From Dactylis glomerata (taxonomy: Eukaryota; Streptophyta; Magnoliopsida; Poales; Poaceae), in NCBI GenBank assembly GCA_007115705.1, contig QXEO01000414.1, forward strand, positions 248,001-312,000: a stretch of DNA of 64,000 nucleotides, given 5' to 3'. Positions 40,342 to 51,963 of this stretch are shown in pieces. A model generated the notes under the pieces. It did no database searches, was not told the origin of the DNA, and worked only from the letters and a program-made list of their open reading frames with translations. Position numbers and translations under genes: made by a program. Position 1 is the first letter of the stretch, and each line of letters begins with the position of its first letter.

Positions 40342-43300
40342 TTAAACGGCTGGCGGAACTCCAGAAGACACTTCATCACCGCCATCAGCACCAGCGGTGG
40401 CTGCAGAGACCGATGCTGAAGCTTGGCTTGGAGACCCCGGCAGATCGTATGCCTCATAGTATACGTTCAGCTGAGTGCCCAGGGCACACAGCTGATCGTA
40501 TCCCAGCACACTCTGCCAGATGGCAGCCTCATCCATCGACGCTCTGTCCTCGCCACTCTCTGGGATACCGGAGGTGATCAAGTCCAGATCCAGCTCGGGG
40601 TAGTGGGCCTTCACCAAGGTTAAGGCAGTTCTGGCACCACCCCGAGCGGAGGACTGCTTCCAGTCCGCTACTAGCCCAGGCACGAGCAGCAGCTTCTTGG
40701 TGAGCCCTATGGCAGAAAGGCTAGCGGAGCCCGCTATCTGCAGACAACCGCACGCCTGACATCCAGCATTGAGAAGGCCACCAAGCTCCTTCTTCACTGC
40801 GTCAGTGGCCATGCGCAAGCCTGCGGCGGAATCCGCTCCGCCTTGATCCAGGGTCGCTGCATAGCGGAAACAAGAAAGATGTCACATTCGGCATAAACCA
40901 CTTTATTACAAACTACGCAATATGGAGAACCATTGATACCTAGCAAGGTCTTCTGGAGGTGATCGAGGAGCTCGTTAAAGCCATCTCGCCGCTATTCAAA
41001 TTCGGCAGCGGATTTGCGGAGATCCTCTATCTCCTTGTCCTTCTTCAGGTTCTGGTGTTCCTGGTCCTTCAGCTGCTCTTCGAGGAGGGTATTCGCGGCC
41101 AATGATTTCTGGAGCTGCTGCTGCTGCCCCTCCATCGCAATAGCGTGACCCTTTTCCACCCCCTCGAGTGTGGGCTTAAGCTTGGCAACATCTGCATGGC
41201 GGAAGTATCAACACAGTATTGATCGGATAGCATAAAGGTACTTAAACTTGTCCAAGACAAAAGAGAATTACCGCTGTTCTGAAGCTGCTGGTGCAAGTCC
41301 GCCACTAGAGCGCTTCTTTCCGCCAGCTCCTTCTCCTGCGAGCTGACGACCTGGACCAGGTCCTCCACAACTTTCTTGTAATTCTGGCAAAATGATATGA
41401 AGTGTTAGTCACTCTTAGAGCTTTATGCCGGATAGCCATCCGCCATAACGCTCGGGGGCTACTCATACTGATTTTTGTCTTCTTAAGAGCTTTATGCTGG
41501 ATAGTTATCCGCCATAACGCTCGGGGGCTACTCAGTGCGAAATTTAAAGTTCTCTACAGAGCACTATATAATATGACAGCGCTTGGGGGCTATACTACGC
41601 AAAAGTTTAAAGTAGTTTCTCTTAGAGATCCATAGCGGATCATCTATGAAAATCCGCCATGGCGCTCGGGGGCTACTGGGAGTACATACCTCTTTCACAA
41701 TGCTGGTTCTCTGCACAAATGATGACATGGCGGTTGACACATGGGTACTGGCCTCCTCCTGCAAGTGGTCAAGACGGAAAAGAGCTTCTGCTTTCTTTTT
41801 CCACTTTGGGGCCTCCCCACCTCCTGCGCTCACCTCGACTGCTTTCCCGCTGAAGCTCACCTTCTTTGTGCTTTTAGCAGGGTGGGTCGAGGGCCCAGCA
41901 TCCTTCGCCGAGGCACCCGCCATCTTGCTAACCCTTTGGGCAGAAGTGGAAGGCCCAGTTGGGCGGACAGGAGCATCGGCTGTAGGTAGAACGGCAGCAG
42001 GGGATGGTTTGGTCCTTGGAGGCTTTTGGCCAGCAACTTTCCTTCTCCTATGCGCAAAGTCAGTCACAGATCAGAGCAAGCCAAGTTATAGGTGGTATGA
42101 AAGCAAAAAAGGATATCTTCCTTACTTCCGCTCTGGCAAGTTGATAGTGGCGGAGTGCTCAGGCACGGTGTCCAAGTGACCACACAGAGCGGGGGACAGA
42201 TGGCGGGAGATAACTCTCTTGCCTAATCCACGTATGCACCCGCCCGCGCCGCGAACACCACGGGGTACCATTGCTGAGGGCTCATCCGCCACAGTCTTCT
42301 CTTCCGCCATCCTCTGTCTTTTTGGAGATGAGGATGTTTCGTCCTCATCATCGGTGAGCTCCTTCGTCCGGGGATAACGGACTAGACGGCTCAGCTCGGA
42401 AGGCGGAAGGCGGAAGGGAAGAAAGCTGCAGAAAGGTGCAAAGTTATTCAAGGAAAATAACGGTTATGGCGGAACAGGGAGGCACTCACCTCTGGACAGT
42501 TGCCGTTCTCATATATGGGAATCTTTAGCTTCAGTGGCTCATCTCGTCCCACCTTGATGATGTTGCGGATTCGGTTCTCGATCTCCTCAGCAGATAATTC
42601 CTCCTGGGAGTAGCGTTGAGGATCGTCAATCCCGCTATACTCGCACATTAGAGCTGGGCGATATTGGAGATGCTGAATCCGCCGTGAGATCCAGCAGTGG
42701 ATGGTGTCAGCACCTGTCAGTACAGAAAAGACAAGTTTCAAAATCCGTCATGAGCATAGTTGGCATTCATCGTCCATTGTAAAATCGTCCATGACGCCCC
42801 AGCTATCCTGCTCCTCGGCGGGGCCATCAACAAAAGACCGCAGGCCATACTTCCTTTCAGGAGGGGCCTGGTCAGCCTGATAGAAGAAAGATCCCCGCCA
42901 TCCCTTTGCAGAATCATGCGGGATAGTATAGGGGTATGATTTCCCACTCCGGGGAACAAAGGAGACCGATCCGCAATTGCGAGGATCTCCGTTCGCATCC
43001 CGATTGTGGCGGATGTTAAAATACAAGTGGAATAAGTCTCCGCGTGGGTTGATACCCAGATATCCCTCGCATAGCACGACGAATCCCGCTATCACTGTGA
43101 AGCTATTTGGTGCGATATGGTGTAGCTGTAACCTGTAATGCCGGAGTACGCCCTTCAGGAAGTAGGATGGCGGAAGGCTGAAGCCTCGATCGATGTGAGA
43201 CTTCAGCATAACGATCTCTCCATCGGAAGGGGCTGGCATTGCTGCACCGGGATTGACCCGCCATCTGGAAATCTCCTTGGCTGCTATCCGTCCTTCCTGC

Positions 43301-43449
43301 TCCAGTGAAGATAGAGGTCCCTCGTCTAGATTGCAGGGATCCCAGCTACCTCCCGAGGTCTCGGGCATGGCGGACTCTGTGTCAGATGATCGCGCTGAGC
43401 TTTCTGCAGCTTCAGACTTTGAGGCTTGACGTGGTGACTCTGGTTCCAT
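40342..43449 (-). pseudogene. Multi-exon antisense gene of Gypsy B ('putative gypsy-type transposase' family with coiled coil)
   Basis: At least seven exons on the minus strand: about 43449-42748, 42713-42490, 42425-42126, 42047-41691, 41384-41272, 41191-40940, 40856-40342. All junctions but the first donor show GT/AG, and phases agree from exon 3 on. Exon 1 has GFSLPPSYFLKGVLRHYRLQLHHIAPN and VLCEGYLGI, the hallmark of the Transposase_28 family. Exons 3-4 are low-complexity and basic (a nuclear-signal-like SPKRQR, RKRRKVAG). Exons 5-6 are a coiled coil (EKELAERSALVADLHQQLQ). Exon 7 ends with YPELDLDLITSG and an Ala-rich tail. Damage: a 7-bp tandem duplication near 42398-42411 shifts frame, and exon 6 has a TAG. 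The name is historical; no transposase activity is established. The upstream TTG start in the same frame was rejected in favour of ATG 43449. Confidence 0.75.
41400..41690 (+). repeat. Polypurine-like boxes within an intron of the antisense gene
   Basis: Four units with CTCGGGGGCTAC (about 41449, 41521, 41667) or CTTGGGGGCTAT (41584), each after TTCTTAAGAGC or TTCTCTTAGAG and ATCCGCCATAACG, like the array in element C. They lie between antisense exons 4 and 5, on the sense strand of the element. Confidence 0.75.
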
Positions 43450-43656
43450 GGCGGCTAGAGGAGTGGCAGAAATGACCTCCAATATCTCGAGCGAGGAAGA
43501 GGAAGACGATGGCAGCTTGTGGCGGAAAAGGCCACCGGCGGCGAGGAATTCCTGCGGCGGCTCATCGGAGATGACGAAGCTCTCGTGGAGGCGCTGAGGA
43601 GAGAGAGAGCGTCGGGGGTGAATAAGGTGTGGCCGGCCGGGGGTGAGAGGCCGGGG

Positions 43657-43664
43657 TATATATA
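43657..43664 (-). promoter_or_regulatory. TATA box of the Gypsy B antisense gene
   Basis: TATATATA, about 210 bp upstream of the ATG (minus strand), followed by a CT-rich leader with CGCTCTCTCTCTCC. It stands only about 25 bp from the element D insertion, so D has cut the promoter from its upstream sequence. Confidence 0.6.
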
Positions 43665-43689
43665 GGCCCCGGACCTCAAGATTTGTGCC

Positions 43690-45378
43690 TGATAGCTAGT
43701 TGATGAAGGAGATTATTCTTCCTCGTCCCCCAGCAGCAATCCTTGTGCGTGGTGAATGACCAGCCCGTTGGGAACCCCAAGAGGAAGGTATGATGAGTAT
43801 AGCAGCTAGTTTTCCCTCAGTTATGAAACCAAGGTTTAATATCGGTCAGGAGAGGAGAGACAATGACGACTGAAGGTGATGCTTGCTAGTTTGCGACAGC
43901 TGCGGACAATTTATATATGGCGCCTCGTCCAAGCTTTGCTTGCTAGCTGCAACGCAGAACCTACACACACACAAACAAATACTTTGCTCCCAACTTACGA
44001 TGAGGTTGTCAATCTCACCGGTTTGCTTGAAACAAAAGTTATGAGTGTATCGAGTGGAAAACAATAAAAGTATGCGAATAAAGTAAACAGTACGAGTAAA
44101 GTAAACAGGTGATAGCAATATGATGGAAATAGGACCGGGGTCCACAGTTCACTAGTGGTGTCTCTCCATAGATAAAATAACACATGCTGGGTAAACAAAT
44201 TACAGTTGGGCAATTGATAGAATAAAGATAACGTGATATGTCAAGAAGATCACTATGAGATTTACTCTGGGCATTACAACAAAATACATAGACCGCCATC
44301 CAACTACATCTATGACTAATAATCCACCCCCGGGGATATCAATCCGAACACCCCAAAAGTATTAAGTTGCGAATAACAGATAATTGCATTAAGCAAAGTG
44401 TGTAATGTAAACAAAGCATATGCCCTTGAGCATATGAATGTTGTTTTCTCCCTAGTAGCAACAGCACATCTACCACCTTAGAGGTTTCTGTCACTCCCCC
44501 AGGTGAAATAGAGGCATGAACCCACTATCGAGCATAAATACCCTCTCTTGGAGTCACTAGCAACTACTCGGCCAAGATAGCTACTAACAACGGAGAGCAT
44601 GCAAGATCATAAACAACATAGAGATAACAAAAGATATAATTCAGTACAACAACTTAATCATAAACACCAATATTCATCGGATCCCAACAAACCAAACATG
44701 TAGAATTACATAACGGTGATCTCAATCATGTAGGGCAGCTCATGAGATCTAAACATGAAGCACATGGTGGAGAAGACAACCATCTAGCTACTGCTATGGA
44801 CCCATAGTCCAAGGTAGACTACTCGCTCATCGCTCCGGAGGCAAGCATGGCGATGAAGAAGACCTCCGGTGGCGATTCCCCTCTCCGGCAGGGTGCCGGG
44901 AAGAGCTTCTGGACCCTCCCGATCTTTGGGTCGACGGTGGCGGCGGATCGCGATGTGTTCTGGAAATCTGATCGGGTACTTAGGTTTTTTCCATCGGGGG
45001 GTCTTTATAGGCGAAGGGGCGTCGTCAGAGGAGGGGCCAGGTGCCCTCACGCGGGCCCGGCGCGGCCAGGGGCTGGCCGCGCCACCCATGCGTGTGGGGC
45101 CCTGGTGGCCCCCCTCCTACTCCTATTCGGATCTCTGGAAGCTTCCGGGTAAAATAAGACTTCAGGATGTGGTTTCGTCCAATTCCGAGAATATTTCCTG
45201 TGTATCACTCTGAAACACAAAAACAGCAGAAAACAGGGAACTGGCACTGTGGCACTTCGTTAATAGGTTAGTTCCGGAAAATGCATAAAAGTGCCACTAA
45301 GTGTAACGAAACAATAGGCAAATGGTGTAAAAATAAGCATGGAGCATCAAAAATTATAGATACGTTTGAGACGTATCA
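43690..45378 (-). repeat. 3' LTR of element D
   Basis: About 98.5% identical to 49367-51056 by hand count. The polypurine tract lies just beyond it: on the minus strand AAGCTTGGGGATGCT directly precedes TGATACG. ORFs on both strands inside it recur in the partner LTR and are not genes. Confidence 0.93.
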
Positions 45379-48313
45379 AGCATCCCCAAGCTTAACTCCT
45401 GCTCGTCCTCGAGTAGGTAAGTGATAACAGAAGAATAATTTTTGAGGTGACATGCACCTACACAATCTTGATCATATATGTAAGCATTTGTGAGCTGGGA
45501 TCATAAGAACTTAAAACATGGGCATGAAGATATAATCATGACAATAAGAACTTAGCAACCATGTTGTAAACATGTAAATGAACACAAACAAACGATCATG
45601 AAAATGAAACAATGAAAGTCAAACGTGTGTTAAAATCATAAGGAAAAACATACAAATGGTTTTCAGCTTGTCCTTCAAAGAGAGCAAAACATAAATGCAT
45701 AGGACACCTTCAAGTTTAAAAGGGCGACTAGATACAAATAATTTAAGAACAAGTGAAACCAACAATATGAATCAATCAATGAACTTTGGGACAATGCATA
45801 TCACACTAAGAATGACAACTATGCTCTCTTAATGGTGCATAAAGAAAGAAGGTGGTGACTCAACATAAAAGTAAAAGAAAGGCCCTTCGCAGAGGGAAGC
45901 AGTGATTGCAAGTTTTATAACCTTCAAAAATTATGGTACTTACCGGCTTTGAGCTCTCATTGCACCCTTCATAAGCATCTTGAATGGTTAAAGTTAATGC
46001 GAGAACAATTATGATGCATATGCCTGACAAATCATAAGTTGAAAACCTCGTGCCCCGCGAATACGAGTACCCAAACCTCATGCTACTTTACTTAGAGTCC
46101 CAAGCAAGGCTCTTGTCATTGTAAGTATATGCATATCATTGAGAACCGCCAATGGGGTACCTCCGTGCCCGATGACATGGAACAAGCCCACACCAAAATG
46201 ACAGGACAAGCAGACAATGAACACCTCGACATCTCTTTTATTTGCCTTTTTTAGCTTTTTATTATGAGATGCGTCGTCGAATGTTCACCATGGGTATGCT
46301 GCAAATTTCCACCATGAATTATGCATGGCTTAGATTGGCGGCCCGGCGTTTCCCTAACACATATACAAACTCCATGATCCCCACAAGATTCCCAATTCAT
46401 TTCACACCGCGGGAATCCATAAACAAAAGATCACGATATCAACTCAAATAAGAAGTGCAATGTTGAAAGCTTGCCCATGACAGCATGGATGGGCTAGAAT
46501 CCAACTTACAACTTGCAAGCATAACAACTCAACATAAGAGACCACAATGTCAAATTTTTAAGAATAGGAAAAAGTAAAGTGTGCCTTCCGGTTCGTGAGA
46601 GCTTTACTGACCGAATTTCGCATAACACTGGTAAGAGTTTAATTTGAAGAGAAAATAAAAGCAAGTCAAATTTACTTGGAATAGCAAATTGCTAGTAGGT
46701 ATGTATGGTAGACACTTTGGAAAACTTTGGCTTTTAGGAGTTGGATGCACGAGTAGAGCTCATACTCAGTATAAGGTGAGGGCTAGCAAAAGACTGGGAG
46801 CGACCAACTAAGAGAGCAGTAATGGCCATAATCATGCAAAGCGACAAAGCAACATTATAAGAACCATAAGATGGCATCAAAAGTCAAAAACTAAATGATC
46901 ATGAAGGCTATTGGCGACTTTGTAAGAGTCTAACATGTGTGAGCATGCGCCAAGTCAACCCAAATAAAGCATCAAGGAGAAAACCAAAATAATGCTTCCA
47001 TACAATAAAAAGAACGCATGATTTTTTCAAAGGCTCATTAAGCAATCTCAGTTATTTGAGACAAGTCATGCTACAGCAAAACCACTAAGCATACTATCAA
47101 AAAGACATCAAGCATGACATGAAAAAGCCTAAGCCGCAGTCTACACAAGCACCTTCTTGTACCACTATTTTGCACAAAGCTTTTTCTCTTTTCCAACACC
47201 ATTTGAAACTTTTATAAACACCTCTTTTGATGAAAACCAATAAAGATCACAGGCAAAAATACACCTTGATGAAAAGATATGACAAGGTCTGAACGCAAAT
47301 CAAGGCGAAAACGAAAACCAAAAGCAGTAGCAGAAAAAGAAGAACGCATCGATGAACGATAAGAGTGAAAAACTGAGCGTTCTTTGCAAATGAAAAGCAA
47401 GCCAACTTCTCCAAAAGAAATTTTGTTAGGGTCCAACCATTTATTGCAGCAAACAAACAAACTAAACCAACTAAGAAAACTAAAACAACTGACGCTCCAA
47501 GAAAAACACATAGTGCATGAAGCAATAAAAATATAGTGTTTTGAGAGGTGACCTGATTTTTGCCGATGAAGAAGGGGTGCCTCGGGGGCATCCCCAAGCT
47601 TTGACGCTTGTACTTCTTGGATATTTCTTGGGGTGATGCATGGGCATCCCCAAGCTTGAGCTTTTGTCCATTCTTCAACTCATCTCATCATTCTCCAATC
47701 CCTACACTTGAAAACTTCCTTCATAGAAAACTAAACACAATTCTATTAGCAACATTAGTGTAGACATAACATATAATCAATCCTCTATTTGCTTCAGGTT
47801 TCAACTCAAAACTACCACATATATAGCAAATACTACTGTAGCAACCTCCCCACAAGTTCCATGATCAAAAGAACTCAAAAGAAAGCGATAAAGTGGCAAA
47901 CACAAATATTGGCAGAAATCTGTCAAAACTGAACAGCTGACAAAGGTCGAATTTTTGAGGGATTTTCTGTTGCTCAAATCAAAAAGTGTTCAACTAAGAA
48001 AAGTTTGGATATAACCTGGGGCATATGCACAAGAAATCACAGGTCCAAAAGATAAACAGAGAATTTTCACGAATTTTTATGGTGCAGCACCGAAAACAGT
48101 TTCAGGACAGCAACATCCCCAAATCTTTACCTCACTCAAATTAGAGGCTTCTCTTGGCACAAAAACGAAATAAACAAGATAAGGAGCGGTCATTACAGTA
48201 GTAATGACTTCCAAGACTCAAATAAAAGAAAAAGTACTGAAAAGAAAACATTGGTTTATCTCCCAAGAGTGCTTTTCTTTAACGCCTTTGAGCTAGGCGC
48301 AGAAAATTGCGAA
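45379..48313 (-). other. Non-coding interior of element D
   Basis: About 2.9 kb, A-rich on the plus strand, no ORF with a recognisable domain. GCATCCCCAAGCTT recurs at 45379-45392, 47590-47602 and 47644-47656; its complement AAGCTTGGGGATGC is polypurine-like and may again be a repeated priming box. The interior otherwise looks like the long non-coding filler of large retrotransposon derivatives. Confidence 0.6.
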
Positions 48314-49179
48314 TCAAGTAATATCAAGTGATGAAGCATTAGGATCAGCACGTGCCTTACGTCTCCCTTTCTTACCTTTGCTCTTGACTCTAGGAAAGAC
48401 ATGGTTATTGCAAGGTGGAGAGGTAAATGTTATATTGCCTTTTCCCACATCGATGACAGCGCCCAGGAGCTTCAGAATGGATCTTCCAAGTGTGATTTGT
48501 CCTTTTCCTACGCATTCAATAACAAGATAATCAGTAGATATCATTCTTCCTAGGACTTTTGTAAAAATTCCTTCAGCTATTCCAAGGGGAAATATAGTGG
48601 CATTGTTAGTAAGAGAAATTTCTTCTCCTCCCTCAGAAAGCTTCCAAAGGCTCAAAGATTCATAAACATCCTTTGGCATGAGACAAAATTCAGACATAAT
48701 ATCACAACGAGCATGAAAAGTTTCACCACTAATGGTGATTTTAATCGTAGGATTCCAACTCGAAGGTTCATTATTTGTTGGCACATAATCAAAATGCTGG
48801 CGCAAAGTATTGTAGCAAGAATTCAAACTAGCAGTCTGAGTCTCAAGAGTATTAAGTCTATTAAAAATGCACACCAGAGAGGAATCAAAATAGGTTGGCA
48901 TGCTATAAATTGTAATCAACTTTTTAATAATATTGAAGGCTTGATCTCCATCACAATGAAGGAAATCTCCTTCTGCAGTAGCATCCAAAGCATATCTATA
49001 ACGAAGAGAAAGTCCAAAGTAAAAGCTACTAAGAAGCAAACTCAAAGTCATTTTAGTTCAGTTTTTCCATGTCAATCATAAATTCTAGACCAAGCTTCTT
49101 TAAAGCTTTCCTCATCTTTCTGCTTAAAAGTAAAAATCATGTCCTCGGGCGACATAGTAGTAGCAACTGAACTAGACAT
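48314..49179 (-). pseudogene. Gag and protease-like remnant of element D
   Basis: Minus strand. Gag starts at ATG 49179 (MSSSVATTMSPEDM...FTFKQKDEESFKEAWSRI), hits a TGA after about 35 codons, and changes frame before the long ORF 49051-48314 (245 aa). That ORF has gag features (SSFYFGLSLRYRYALD) and then an aspartic-protease-like fold (ARCDIMSEFCLMPKDVYESL, MISTDYLVIECVGKGQITLGRSIL). The usual D-S/T-G is replaced by ARCDIMSEF, so activity is doubtful. It ends in a basic tail (SKGKKGRRKARA). No further pol domains follow. Confidence 0.65.
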
Positions 49180-49336
49180 AATAAACTAAAAGTAAAGAGA
49201 TAACAACTACCAAGGATTCTAATTTTTTTGGGTTTTTGATATAAAACGATGTAGGTAAAATAAATAAAGTAAAGCAAAACAATAACAAAGTAAAGGATGT
49301 GTGTGCGAAAAACTCCCCTCGCAGAAGTCTTCTCTT

Positions 49337-49356
49337 CCTCCCCGGCAACGGCGCCA
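49337..49356 (-). other. Primer-binding site of element D
   Basis: On the minus strand TGGCGCCGTTGCCGGGG begins about 10 bases after the 5' LTR end at 49367. This is a widespread plant Gypsy primer-site sequence and fixes the orientation of D. Confidence 0.85.
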
Positions 49357-49366
49357 GAAAAACAGC

Positions 49367-51056
49367 TGATGGCTAGTTGATGAAGGAGATTATTCTTCCT
49401 CGTCCCCCAGCAGCAATCCTTGTGCGTGGTGAATGACCAGCCCGTTGGGAACCCCAAGAGGAAGGTATGATGAGTATAGCAGCTGGTTTTTCCTCAGTTA
49501 TGAAACCAAGGTTTAATATCGGTCAGGAGAGGAGAGACAATGACGACTGAAGGTGATGCTTGCTAGTTTGCGACAGCTGCGGACAATTTATATATGGCGC
49601 CTCGTCCAAGCTTTGCTTGCTAGCTGCAACGCGGAACCTGCACACACACAAACAAATACTTTGCTCCCAACTTACGATGAGGTTGTCAATCTCACCGGTT
49701 TGCTTGAAACAAAGGTTATGAGTGTATCGAGTGGAAAACAATAAAAGTATGCGAATAAAGTAAACAGTACGAGTAAAGTAAACAGGTGATAGCAATATGA
49801 TGGAAATAGGACCGGGGTCCACAGTTCACTAGTGGTGTCTCTCCATAGATAAAATAACACATGCTGGGTAAACAAATTACAGTTGGGCAATTGATAGAAT
49901 AAAGATAACGTGATATGTCAAGAAGATCACTATGCGATTTACTCTGGGCATTACAACAAAATACATAGACCGCCATCCAACTGCATCTATGACTAATAAT
50001 CCACCCCCGGGGATATCAATCCGAACACCCCAAAAGTATTAAGTTGCGAACAACAGATAATTGCATTAAGCAAAGTGTGTAATGTAAACAAAGCATATGC
50101 CCTTGAGCATATGAATGTTGTTTTCTCCCTAGTAGCAACAGCACATCTACCACCTTAGAGGTTTCTGTCACTCCCCCAGGTGAAATAGAGGCATGAACCC
50201 ACTATCGAGCATAAATACCCCCTCTTGCAGTCACTAGCAACTACTCGACCAAGATAGCTACTAACAACGGAGAGCATGCAAGATCATAAACAACATAGAG
50301 ATAACAAAAGATATAATTCAGTACAGCAACTTAATCATAAACACCAATATTCATCGGATCCCAACAAACCAAACATGTAGAATTACATAACGGTGATCTC
50401 AATCATGTAGGGCAGCTCATGAGATCTAAACATGAAGCACATGGTGGAGAAGACAACCATCTAGCTACTGCTATGGACCCATAGTCCAAGGTAGACTACT
50501 CACTCATCGCTCCGGAGGCAAGCATGGCGATGAAGAATACCTCCGGTGGCGATTCCCCTCTCTGGCAGGGTGCCGGGAAGAGCTTCTGGACCCTCCCGAT
50601 CTTCGGGTCGACGGCGGCGGCGGATCGCGATGTGTTCTGGAAATCTGATCGGGTACTTAGGTTTTTTCCGTCGGGGGGTCTTTATAGGCGAAGGGGCGTC
50701 GTCAGAGGAGGGGCCAGGTGCCCTCACGCGGGCCCGGCGCGGCCAGGGGGCTGGCCGCGCCACCCATGCATGTGGGGCCCTGGTGGCCCCCCTCCTACTC
50801 CTCTTCGGATCTCTGGAAGCTTCCGGGTAAAATAAGACTTCAGGATGTGGTTTCGTCCAATTCCGAGAATATTTCCTGTGTATCACTCTGAAACATAAAA
50901 ACAGCAGAAAACGGGGAACTTGCACTGTGGCACTTCGTTAATAGGTTAGTTCCGGAAAATGCATAAAAGTGCCACTAAGTGTAACGAAACAATAGGCAAA
51001 TGGTGTAAAAACAAGCATGGAGCATCAAAAATTATAGATACGTTTGAGACATATCA
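49367..51056 (-). repeat. 5' LTR of element D
   Basis: Partner of 43690-45378. It has a GC-rich block near 50500-50830 (minus-strand sense) with a CTTTATAGG-like element (50681-50690 on plus). Confidence 0.93.
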
Positions 51057-51061
51057 GTGCC

Positions 51062-51422
51062 CGCCATCACAGCCGCTCGTCCTGATCGTAGAAACCCTAA
51101 TCGAGCGACACGTGTCCGGGGGTAAAAAAGTTACTTCAGTAAAAACAGTGCATGCACTATGAATCTTGCCCTAGAAGGAACTACGTGTCGAAATTTACGG
51201 CGGATTTCTATAGTATGATCCAACGGATCCCGGAAATCTCGCTAAAGTTAAAACTACGTCGCCTGATCCGCTATTTACGGCGGATTGATAGATGGAGAAA
51301 AGAGGAACATCAAGAAACCGCCATCCACACGCAGAACAGAAGATGAGCTATGGCGGATAAACTTCGCCAAAGACGTGGCATGGCGGAAGGAGATGGCGAT
51401 CTTGAAGTTCCCTGGGGGCTAC
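51062..51422 (+). other. 3' end of Gypsy B interior, after element D
   Basis: Originally continuous with 43684. It contains ATCCGC(T/C)ATTTACGGCGGAT phrases (about 51197 and 51275) and ends with GTTCCCTGGGGGCTAC, the polypurine tract, directly before the LTR. No ORF is supported. Confidence 0.6.
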
Positions 51423-51958
51423 TGTTGGGGATATACCAAATGGGTATACCAGCGACATAGTCCTAAACCAGCAAGCCAGGGTGGCCCATCAGGGTGGTAT
51501 GGCGGATTGCCTACCGGGCGGCCCAGTTGCTGGAGAGACCATGGCGGTACTGGACGCATGCGCCTATGGCGGATCCGAAGACAGGCCCATGGCGGGTTGC
51601 CTTGTAGTACACGCATAGGACTTAGTCTAGGACTCCAAGTTATATCCGCTCCGGTACCACCGTGTAGCCCACGCCAGGCGCCTTTATAAGCCCGGTGTGG
51701 AGAAGCCCTTGGGGCACAACTCAACAGCTCAGACTTATGGCCAATCGCATAGCGAAACAGCCAACCTCATCATTGTAATCGAGCACTTGTTGCCATATAG
51801 TGAATTATAGCAGCACGTAGGGTCTCGCCACCGTTGCGGGATCTGAAGCTGGGTAAACTCGTGCTACCACCGTCCCGGATCGCTCCGCCGTGTTCACCCC
51901 CTTCCACAAACCACCATACACCTACCCCTATGGCAGATCTGTTGACGAAACCATGACA
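51423..51958 (+). repeat. 3' LTR of Gypsy B
   Basis: Partner of 31339-31873 at about 97% identity by hand count. Preceded directly by the polypurine CCCTGGGGGCTAC and followed by the TSD CTATC. Confidence 0.95.
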
Positions 51959-51963
51959 CTATC

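Larger units (their letters stand above)
43690..51056 (-). mobile_element. Non-autonomous Gypsy-type LTR element D (minus strand)
   Basis: LTRs 43690-45378 and 49367-51056 (about 1690 bp) have the TSD GTGCC (43685-43689, 51057-51061). On the minus strand the LTR starts TGATACGTCTCAAACG, a start seen in many Triticeae Gypsy families, and the primer site TGGCGCCGTTGCCGGGG is at 49356-49340. Only gag/protease-like sequence is present (48314-49179); there is no RT or integrase, and about 2.9 kb is non-coding. It would depend on enzymes of another element. I count about 25 LTR differences (about 1.5%). It sits in the promoter of the Gypsy B antisense gene. Confidence 0.92.
31339..51958 (+). mobile_element. 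Gypsy LTR retrotransposon B (Tat-type, plus strand), inserted in Gypsy A gag
   Basis: LTRs 31339-31873 and 51423-51958 (about 535 bp) have the TSD CTATC (31334-31338, 51959-51963). A primer-site-like GCCGCCCACCATGGGGC follows the 5' LTR and CCCTGGGGGCTAC precedes the 3' LTR. Inside: leader, the 3' part of a related element with LTR C, a decayed pol on the plus strand (35984-39692), a multi-exon antisense gene (40342-43449), the nested element D (43690-51056) and a short 3' region. Gag and the first half of protease are missing. I count about 16 LTR substitutions and one indel (about 3%), mostly transitions. Confidence 0.93.

Noticed and set aside
43846..44299. Small ORFs duplicated at 49523-49976
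   Set aside because: Inside the two LTRs of element D.
50500..50925. 141-codon minus-strand ORF
   Set aside because: GC-rich LTR sequence; the partner LTR has it interrupted, and no domain is visible.
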